Below are positions 6,008 through 10,372 of a stretch of 10,372 nucleotides of DNA, one piece after another. The position numbers and the translations under genes are program-made. This DNA comes from RPQJ01 sp036277615 (GTDB lineage: Bacteria > Pseudomonadota > Gammaproteobacteria > Steroidobacterales > Steroidobacteraceae). The notes beneath the pieces were generated by a model, which ran no database searches, was not told the DNA's origin, and saw nothing but the letters and a program-made list of their open reading frames with translations. How positions within the stretch are numbered: the first letter of the stretch is position 1; every line of letters begins with the position of its first letter. The stretch covers positions 1 through 10,372 of the forward strand of contig DASUMQ010000187.1 in assembly GCA_036277615.1 (NCBI GenBank), written 5' to 3'.

Positions 6008-7345
6008 TCACCGGATCGGAATCACCAGCATCGCATTGCCGCGCCGGATCTGCAGCACGAATGCGGACTGGCCTTCGGTAGCGCGCTGGAACTCGGCCAC
6101 GTTCGCGACCCGCGCCCGACCGACCGCCAGGATCACGTCGTTGGTGCGCAGGCCGCGCTGCGCGGCGGGGCTGCCCTCGGCGACGCTGCGGATCAGCACG
6201 CCGTTCGGTCCGTCGGCGATGTCGGCACCTTCGAGCCCCGGATGCGTCGTGCCGGCGACGCGGGCCTCGGCGGCGGCATCGCGCTCGCTGATCGTGGCGG
6301 TGACGCGGCGCGGCTTGCCGTCGCGCAGCAACGAGATGTCGACCTTTTCGCCGACGCTCAACAGCCCGATCGCGTTGCGCAGCTGGCCCGCGTCGCGAAC
6401 CGCACGGTTGTTGATCGCCGTGATCACGTCGCCGGCCCGCACGCCGGCCTTCTCGGCGGCCGAGCCTTCCACGACTTGCGACACGAGTGCGCCCTGGATG
6501 CCGTCCGCAAGTCCCATGCTCTGCGCAATCTCCGGCACGAGTGTCTGGATGTTCACGCCGAGCACGCCGCGCTTGACCTTGCCGTACTTGATCAGCTGGT
6601 TCATCACGATCTTCATCATGTTCGACGGGATCGCGAAGCCGATGCCGATGTTGCCGCCCGAGCGGGAAAGAATCGCCGAGTTGATGCCGACGAGCTGTCC
6701 GCCCAGGTTCACGAGCGCGCCGCCCGAGTTGCCCGGATTGATCGACGCGTCGGTCTGGATGAAGTCCTCGAAACCCTCGGGGTTGATTCCCGAGCGGCCG
6801 AGCGCGCTCACGATGCCCGAGGTGACCGTGTGGCCGAGGCCGAACGGGTTGCCGATCGCGACCACGAAGTCACCGACCTCGGCGCGATCGGAATCGGCGA
6901 TCTGCAGGTCGACCAGGTTGCCGGCCTGCACCTGCAGCACGGCGACGTCGGAGCCCGGGTCGGTGCCGACCACTTTCGCCTTGAGCGAGCGGTTGTCGAG
7001 CAACTGCACCGTGATGTCGGTGGCGTTTTCGACCACGTGGGCGTTGGTGATGATGTAGCCGTTCTTCGCGTCGACGATCACGCCGGAGCCCGCGCTCTGG
7101 AATTCGCGCTGCCGCGGCGTGTTCGGCACGTCGAAGAAGCGGCGAAAGAAGGGGTCGTTGAGCAGCGGGTTCTGTTCCTGCACCGTGCCTCGCGTCGCGA
7201 TGTTGACGACGGCGGGGCTCACGCGCTTGAGCATCGGGGCCAGTGACGGCACCGGGGTTTCACCGACCGCGGCGGGCAGTTGTGCGCTCGCGACCGAGGT
7301 CCAGACGGCGAACAGGAAGGTGGCGAGGCTCAAATGAAGCTTCAT
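6008..7345 (-). CDS. Periplasmic HtrA/DegQ-type serine endoprotease
   Basis: The 445-residue protein has a Sec signal peptide (MKLHLSLATFLFAVWTSVASA|Q, cleavage after A21), a trypsin-like protease domain and two PDZ domains, the architecture of DegP/DegQ envelope quality-control proteases that degrade or refold damaged periplasmic proteins. The triad is intact: His103 in ITNAHVV, Asp133 in GSDVAVLQV, Ser207 in INPGNSGGAL; the oxyanion loop and GIGFAIPS follow. PDZ1 starts around RGVLGVNIQ (259-267) with GVRAGDVITAINN; PDZ2 contains GLRTNDVILAVGR near the end. The linker between NIATRG and AGSGVIV is short (about 33 residues), closer to DegQ/MucD than to DegP with its long Q-linker, so I call it DegQ-like without a gene symbol. 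An AGGA lies about 12 bases before the ATG. It faces nrdJ across 607 bp; I see no convincing sigma-70 or sigma-E promoter, though a TAGACT -10-like hexamer is present on this strand near 7397. Confidence 0.96.
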   Translation of the reverse strand: MKLHLSLATFLFAVWTSVASAQLPAAVGETPVPSLAPMLKRVSPAVVNIATRGTVQEQNPLLNDPFFRRFFDVPNTPRQREFQSAGSGVIVDAKNGYIITNAHVVENATDITVQLLDNRSLKAKVVGTDPGSDVAVLQVQAGNLVDLQIADSDRAEVGDFVVAIGNPFGLGHTVTSGIVSALGRSGINPEGFEDFIQTDASINPGNSGGALVNLGGQLVGINSAILSRSGGNIGIGFAIPSNMMKIVMNQLIKYGKVKRGVLGVNIQTLVPEIAQSMGLADGIQGALVSQVVEGSAAEKAGVRAGDVITAINNRAVRDAGQLRNAIGLLSVGEKVDISLLRDGKPRRVTATISERDAAAEARVAGTTHPGLEGADIADGPNGVLIRSVAEGSPAAQRGLRTNDVILAVGRARVANVAEFQRATEGQSAFVLQIRRGNAMLVIPIR

Positions 7346-7474
7346 GGGCGATATGTTCCTAGTACCTGCAGGGCGATGAACCGGCAGGGGTGGCGCAGTC
7401 TACAGGGCGATTTCTGCCGGCCCTGGCGCGGGCCCGTCGGTCACGCATGGGACTGCCACGTTGCAGGCGAGTTC

Positions 7475-7495
7475 CGCGCGCTTCGCTCGCGCGCG
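7475..7495. other. GC-rich 7-bp hairpin upstream of the htrA-type gene
   Basis: Perfect stem cgcgcgc (7475-7481) and gcgcgcg (7489-7495) around the loop ttcgctc. There is no T-run on either side, so it is not an intrinsic terminator. It could fold in the protease leader transcript, but such GCGC runs are common in this base composition. Confidence 0.25.
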
Positions 7496-7516
7496 CCACG
7501 AGTCTGTGCGCAAAAG

Positions 7517-7525
7517 TGTGGATAT
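7517..7525 (-). promoter_or_regulatory. DnaA-box-like site
   Basis: TGTGGATAT matches 8 of 9 positions of the DnaA box (TTATCCACA read on the other strand). A weaker 7-of-9 match, GGTGGATAG, follows at 7561-7569 in the same orientation. DnaA is known to regulate class I nrdAB in E. coli, which makes the position suggestive, but single 8/9 matches occur by chance. Confidence 0.3.
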
Positions 7526-7575
7526 CGTGTGCGCCAGCGGTGCGTTGCCAGTGCGTGCCGGGTGGATAGACCACA

Positions 7576-7591
7576 ACACAAGATGTTGTGT
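7576..7591 (+). promoter_or_regulatory. NrdR box 1 (distal)
   Basis: ACACAAGATGTTGTGT matches the NrdR operator acaCwAtATaTwGtgt (consensus from memory) at 14 of 16 positions and is itself a near-palindrome. NrdR is the ATP/dATP-sensing repressor of ribonucleotide reductase genes. It lies 377 bp upstream of the nrdJa start, immediately after a weak promoter-like pair (TTGCCA at 7545-7550, TAGACC at 7567-7572). It shares an exact 11-bp core (agatgttgtgt) with box 2. Confidence 0.7.
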
Positions 7592-7727
7592 TTCCCCACG
7601 AAACAATCACTTGACGCCAAGACCGATTCGGGGGTCGGTCACGAGTCCGTCACAATTGCTGCAATGCATTGAAAATGCTGAAATTTTGACCAACGTAGCA
7701 ACCGGGACCGGCTCCGGAAATAAGCAG

Positions 7728-7756
7728 TTGACGGGCGTGCGGACGGTGCATAGGCT
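7728..7756 (+). promoter_or_regulatory. Candidate sigma-70 promoter of nrdJab
   Basis: TTGACG (7728-7733; 5 of 6 against TTGACA) is followed after 17 bp by TAGGCT (7751-7756; weak -10, T, A and final T conserved). It would start transcription around 7763, just before NrdR box 2, a geometry suited to repression. It would leave a leader of about 190 nt. Confidence 0.45.
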
Positions 7757-7766
7757 TGGCCCCCTG

Positions 7767-7782
7767 ACCCTAGATGTTGTGT
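7767..7782 (+). promoter_or_regulatory. NrdR box 2 (proximal)
   Basis: ACCCTAGATGTTGTGT matches the NrdR operator consensus at 13 of 16 positions; its right half is identical to box 1. It starts 10 bp after the predicted -10 hexamer, so a bound repressor would block initiation or clearance of the nrdJab promoter. No second box is found at the usual spacing of about 15-16 bp on either side. Confidence 0.65.
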
Positions 7783-7806
7783 CCGTACGAACGCCGCCAG
7801 GGGGCC

Positions 7807-7851
7807 ATGACGGGGCGTTCCGAGCGGGCCTTCGCGGGGTCGGACGGATGA
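7807..7851 (+). other. Short upstream open frame in the nrdJ leader (14 codons)
   Basis: ATG at 7807 opens a 14-codon frame (MTGRSERAFAGSDG) whose TGA overlaps, as ATGA, an ATG at 7848 that is in frame with nrdJa. There is no good ribosome site before it and no obvious regulatory codon run, so translation is doubtful; it is recorded because of its place in the leader. Confidence 0.15.
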
Positions 7852-7952
7852 AACGGAGCTCGTGGCCCCGTGCCCCGGCGCCGTCGTCCGAGGGGGGCCT
7901 CTTCACTCATCCAGCCTGTCGTCACCGTGATCCGGGGAGCCGTGTCGCCGCA

Positions 7953-10094
7953 ATGAGCACTGCCGTGAAATTTCACTCGAAAGATGCCCGCAGCATTCCG
8001 TTCCAGGAAGCTTCGCTGGACATCTGGGACAAGAAATACCGCCTGTCTGCCAAGGACGGTACGCCCATCGACCAGACCATGGACGACACCTACAAGCGCG
8101 TCGCCCGCGCCTTGGCCGACGTCGAGGCGGTCGAGCTGCGCGAGACGTGGTACGAGCGGTTCCTGTGGGCGCTGCGCCGTGGCGCGATTCCTGCCGGCCG
8201 CGTGACGTCGAACGCCGGCGCGCAGGAGCACAAACCCGCCACGTCCACCATCAACTGCACCGTGTCGGGCACGATCCGCGACTCGATGGACGACATCCTC
8301 GGCAAGGTGCACGAGGCGGGCCTCACGCTGAAGGCCGGTTGCGGCATCGGCTACGAATTCTCGACGCTGCGGCCGCGCGGCGCGTACGTCTCGGGCGCCG
8401 GGGCCTACACCTCGGGCCCGCTCTCGTTCATGGATATCTACGACAAGATGTGCTTCACCGTGTCGTCGGCCGGCGGCCGCCGCGGCGCGCAGATGGGCAC
8501 GTTCGACATCGGCCACCCCGACGCGCTGGAATTCATCCGCGCCAAGCGCGAGAACGGCCGGCTGCGCCAGTTCAACCTGTCGCTGCTGGTCACCGACGAG
8601 TTCATCCGCGCCGTGCGCGAGGACACCGAATGGCAGCTCGCGTTCCCGGTCCGCGCGGCCGAGGTCGCTGGGGAAGACACCGCGGACCGAGCCAGGTATG
8701 TCTGGCGCGAATGGCCGGATCCGGCGAGCTACGTCCGCAACGAGGAAGGCCTCGTGCTCTGCAAGGTCTACAAGACCATGCCGGCCCGGCGCATGTGGGA
8801 CGTGATCATGTCGTCGACGTACGACTTCGCGGAGCCCGGCTTCGTGCTGATCGACCGCGTCAACGAAATGAACAACAACTGGTGGTGCGAGAACATCCGC
8901 GCGACCAACCCCTGCGGCGAGCAGCCGCTGCCACCGTACGGCTCGTGCCTGCTCGGCTCGATCAACCTGACCTGTTTCGTGCGTGATCCGTTCACGGACC
9001 AGGCGCGCTTCGACTGGGACGAGTTCCATGCCGTCGTGAAGGTCTTCACGCGGATGCTCGACAACGTGGTCGAAGTCAACGGGCTGCCCCTGCCGCAGCA
9101 GCGCGACGAGATCCTGCGCAAGCGCCGCCACGGCATGGGGTTCCTGGGCCTCGGATCCACGATCACGTTGCTGCGGATGAAGTACGGTTCGCGCGAGGCG
9201 GTGGGTTTCACCGAGCGCGTCTCGAAGGAACTCGCGCTCGCGGGCTGGGAAGCGGGCCTCGAACTCGCCGAGGAGAAAGGCGCGGCGCCGATCATGGACG
9301 AGGAATTCGTCGTGACGCGCGAGATGCTGCGCAAGCGCCCCGAGATGGTCCGCGACGGCATCAAGGCGGGTGACAAGCTGCCGGGCCGCGTGCTGCACGC
9401 GAAGTACAGCCGCTACATGCAGCGCGTCGGCGAGGTGGCGCCCGAGCTCGTCGAGAAGATCGCGCGCAAGGGTGCGCGCTTCACGCACCACAGCTCGATC
9501 GCACCGACCGGCACGATCTCGCTGTCGCTCGCCAACAATGCCTCGAACGGCATCGAGCCCTCGTTCGCGCACCACTATTTCCGCAACGTGATCCGCGAGG
9601 GCCGCAAGACCAAGGAGAAGATCGACGTCTTCTCGTTCGAGCTGCTGGCCTATCGCGAGCTGATCAACCCGAACGCGATGCCGGGCGGCACCGGGCCGGG
9701 CGATCGCCTGCCGGACTACTTCACGACGGCCGACGACGTCACGCCGCGCGAGCACGTCGACATCCAGGCGGCCTCGCAGAAGTGGATCGACTCCTCGATC
9801 TCGAAGACCGCCAACGTCCCGACCGATTTCCGCTACGAGGACTTCAAGGACATCTACCTCTACGCGCACGAGCAGGGCCTCAAGGGCTGCACGACGTTCC
9901 GCTTCAATCCCGAGGCGTTCCAGGGCGTGCTGGTCAAGGAGGAGGACCTCAAGAACACGACCTACGTGTTCACGCTCGACGACGGCACCGAAGTCGAGGT
10001 CAAGGGCGACGAGCTGGTCGAGTACGACGGCGAGAAGCACACCGCCGCGAACCTGTTCGATGCGCTGAAAGAAGGCTATTACGGCAAGTTCTGA
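7953..10094 (+). CDS. nrdJa: Class II (adenosylcobalamin-dependent) ribonucleotide reductase, large catalytic subunit NrdJa
   Basis: This enzyme reduces ribonucleoside diphosphates to deoxyribonucleotides using a radical made from adenosylcobalamin, with or without oxygen. The 713-residue product carries all active-site elements: first redox Cys102 in INCTVSG; N319-P-C321-G-E323 in ATNPCGEQPLPPYGSC, with the radical Cys321, Asn and Glu; second redox Cys332 eleven residues later, the same spacing as in Thermotoga NrdJ; and PTGTISL (518-524) in the substrate phosphate loop. SSISKT and GLKGCTTFRFNPEAFQGVL follow, and it ends in NLFDALKEGYYGKF, without the TSCPD domain, which is the next gene; this is the split NrdJa/NrdJb form known from Pseudomonas aeruginosa. 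The ATG at 7953 begins the conserved VKFHSKDARSIPFQEASLD; the frame is open upstream but unrelated. A GGGGAG lies 13 bases before the ATG, longer than ideal. NrdR boxes upstream indicate control by the cell's ATP/dATP balance. Confidence 0.96.
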   Translation: MSTAVKFHSKDARSIPFQEASLDIWDKKYRLSAKDGTPIDQTMDDTYKRVARALADVEAVELRETWYERFLWALRRGAIPAGRVTSNAGAQEHKPATSTINCTVSGTIRDSMDDILGKVHEAGLTLKAGCGIGYEFSTLRPRGAYVSGAGAYTSGPLSFMDIYDKMCFTVSSAGGRRGAQMGTFDIGHPDALEFIRAKRENGRLRQFNLSLLVTDEFIRAVREDTEWQLAFPVRAAEVAGEDTADRARYVWREWPDPASYVRNEEGLVLCKVYKTMPARRMWDVIMSSTYDFAEPGFVLIDRVNEMNNNWWCENIRATNPCGEQPLPPYGSCLLGSINLTCFVRDPFTDQARFDWDEFHAVVKVFTRMLDNVVEVNGLPLPQQRDEILRKRRHGMGFLGLGSTITLLRMKYGSREAVGFTERVSKELALAGWEAGLELAEEKGAAPIMDEEFVVTREMLRKRPEMVRDGIKAGDKLPGRVLHAKYSRYMQRVGEVAPELVEKIARKGARFTHHSSIAPTGTISLSLANNASNGIEPSFAHHYFRNVIREGRKTKEKIDVFSFELLAYRELINPNAMPGGTGPGDRLPDYFTTADDVTPREHVDIQAASQKWIDSSISKTANVPTDFRYEDFKDIYLYAHEQGLKGCTTFRFNPEAFQGVLVKEEDLKNTTYVFTLDDGTEVEVKGDELVEYDGEKHTAANLFDALKEGYYGKF

Positions 10095-10103
10095 GACACG
10101 AGC

Positions 10104-10372
10104 ATGAAGATCGAAAAGAAGATCGTGAAGTACCGGGTGGTCAAGCCCGGCGAGCGGGAGAAGGCGGAGGCGGAGGCCGAGGCGAAGGCCAGGTTCCCGG
10201 CCGCCGACCCGAAGCGCTCGAACGTGATCCTGATGCACGAGAAGCTCGAGCGTCCCGAGGAACTGATCGGCTCGACCTACAAGATCAAGACGCCGGTGTC
10301 CGATCACGCGATGTACGTGACGATCAACGACATCGTGCTGAACGAGGGCACCGAGCACGAGCAACGACGCCC
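10104..10372 (+). CDS. nrdJb: Class II ribonucleotide reductase small component NrdJb (5' part, continues past window)
   Basis: A frame opens at the ATG at 10104, 9 bp after the nrdJa stop, and runs to the edge for 89 complete codons. It starts MKIEKKIVKYRVVKP, followed by a charged Glu/Ala/Lys helix (REKAEAEAEAKAR) and LERPEELIGSTYKIKTPVSDHAMYVTINDIVLNEG, which resembles the beginning of the TSCPD-type C-terminal portion of NrdJ, where the text 'G.TYKIK.P…AMYVTIND' precedes the TSCPD fold. In P. aeruginosa the corresponding NrdJb is required together with NrdJa for activity and is thought to bring the C-terminal cysteines that re-reduce the active site. Those cysteines would be outside this window and cannot be checked. 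The spacing implies translational coupling with nrdJa in one operon. The ribosome site is weak (a GAG close to the ATG). Confidence 0.85.
   Translation, partial: MKIEKKIVKYRVVKPGEREKAEAEAEAKARFPAADPKRSNVILMHEKLERPEELIGSTYKIKTPVSDHAMYVTINDIVLNEGTEHEQRR

Larger units (their letters stand above)
7346..7952. other. 607-bp divergent intergenic region between htrA-type protease and nrdJ
   Basis: No protein-coding signal is convincing here: the open frames crossing it read as Arg/Ala/Pro-rich GC noise without family resemblance. It holds two NrdR-box-like palindromes, two DnaA-box-like sequences, one reasonable sigma-70 promoter (7728-7756), a GC-rich hairpin at 7475-7495 and an approximately 190-nt GC-rich nrdJ leader with a short upstream frame. 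The stretch at about 7640-7690 is clearly more AT-rich than its surroundings, as expected for promoter DNA. Confidence 0.6.

Noticed and set aside
5961..6011. GTG start of the SDR gene overlapping the protease stop
   Set aside because: It would give a translationally coupled overlap, but adds 17 Arg-rich residues before the usual family start at the ATG at 5960, which has its own ribosome site.
7461..7952. N-terminal extension of 164 residues on NrdJa
   Set aside because: The frame happens to be open, but the extension has no similarity to NrdJ and would run through the NrdR boxes and promoter. The conserved N-terminus begins at 7953.
7757..7952. Cobalamin riboswitch upstream of nrdJ
   Set aside because: The B12 box (GCCACTG) and the conserved core were looked for and not seen. 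It is left as an uncharacterised leader.
7770..10364. 864-codon open frame on the minus strand opposite nrdJ
   Set aside because: It is an antisense shadow of a high-GC gene with strong third-position bias. The translation is a low-complexity Arg/Val/Leu/Asp/His mix with no family resemblance, while the plus strand encodes an intact NrdJa.

Overview
The window is high-GC, densely packed chromosomal DNA. Its gene content (UppP–Cca pair, MidA-family methyltransferase next to a pteridine reductase, NDUFA9-like epimerase, HtrA/DegQ protease, split class II ribonucleotide reductase) points to a Gram-negative Pseudomonadota, most likely a gammaproteobacterium and less likely a betaproteobacterium. 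The genus cannot be told from the sequence. There are no phage genes, no transposase genes, no tRNA or rRNA genes and no CRISPR array. Eight genes are supported, plus one partial gene at the left edge.

Layout. (1) Bases 1-324, minus: N-terminal part of an SDR-type pteridine reductase, cut by the window edge. It is divergent from (2) a MidA/NDUFAF7-like methyltransferase (431-1621, plus). (3) That gene converges, with a 10-bp gap, on a two-gene minus-strand cca–uppP unit (3762-2527, then 2453-1632), covering tRNA CCA maturation/repair and undecaprenyl carrier recycling. (4) Divergent from cca is a lipoprotein zinc aminopeptidase (3815-4864, plus). (5) It converges on an NDUFA9-like SDR gene (5960-5031, minus). 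Between them lies a compact 194-bp inverted-repeat element (4840-5033) holding four copies of a 19-bp unit (one with a single-base deletion, one with a single-base insertion); both flanking genes stop in or at it. (6) Upstream on the minus strand is a periplasmic DegQ/HtrA-type protease (7345-6008), probably co-transcribed with the SDR gene. (7) A 607-bp divergent intergenic region (7346-7952) carries two good NrdR boxes, DnaA-box-like sites and a long leader. (8) It feeds nrdJa (7953-10094) and, 9 bp later, nrdJb (10104 to the edge), the split adenosylcobalamin-dependent ribonucleotide reductase.

Most of the window is conserved housekeeping. The two places that deserve attention are the MITE/REPIN-like element wedged between two convergent stop codons, where it appears to supply the last codons of the aminopeptidase and the stop codon of the epimerase, and the nrdJ control region, where two NrdR boxes sharing an exact 11-bp core lie 191 bp apart instead of forming the usual close pair. 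I did not find a clearly new multi-gene system here.
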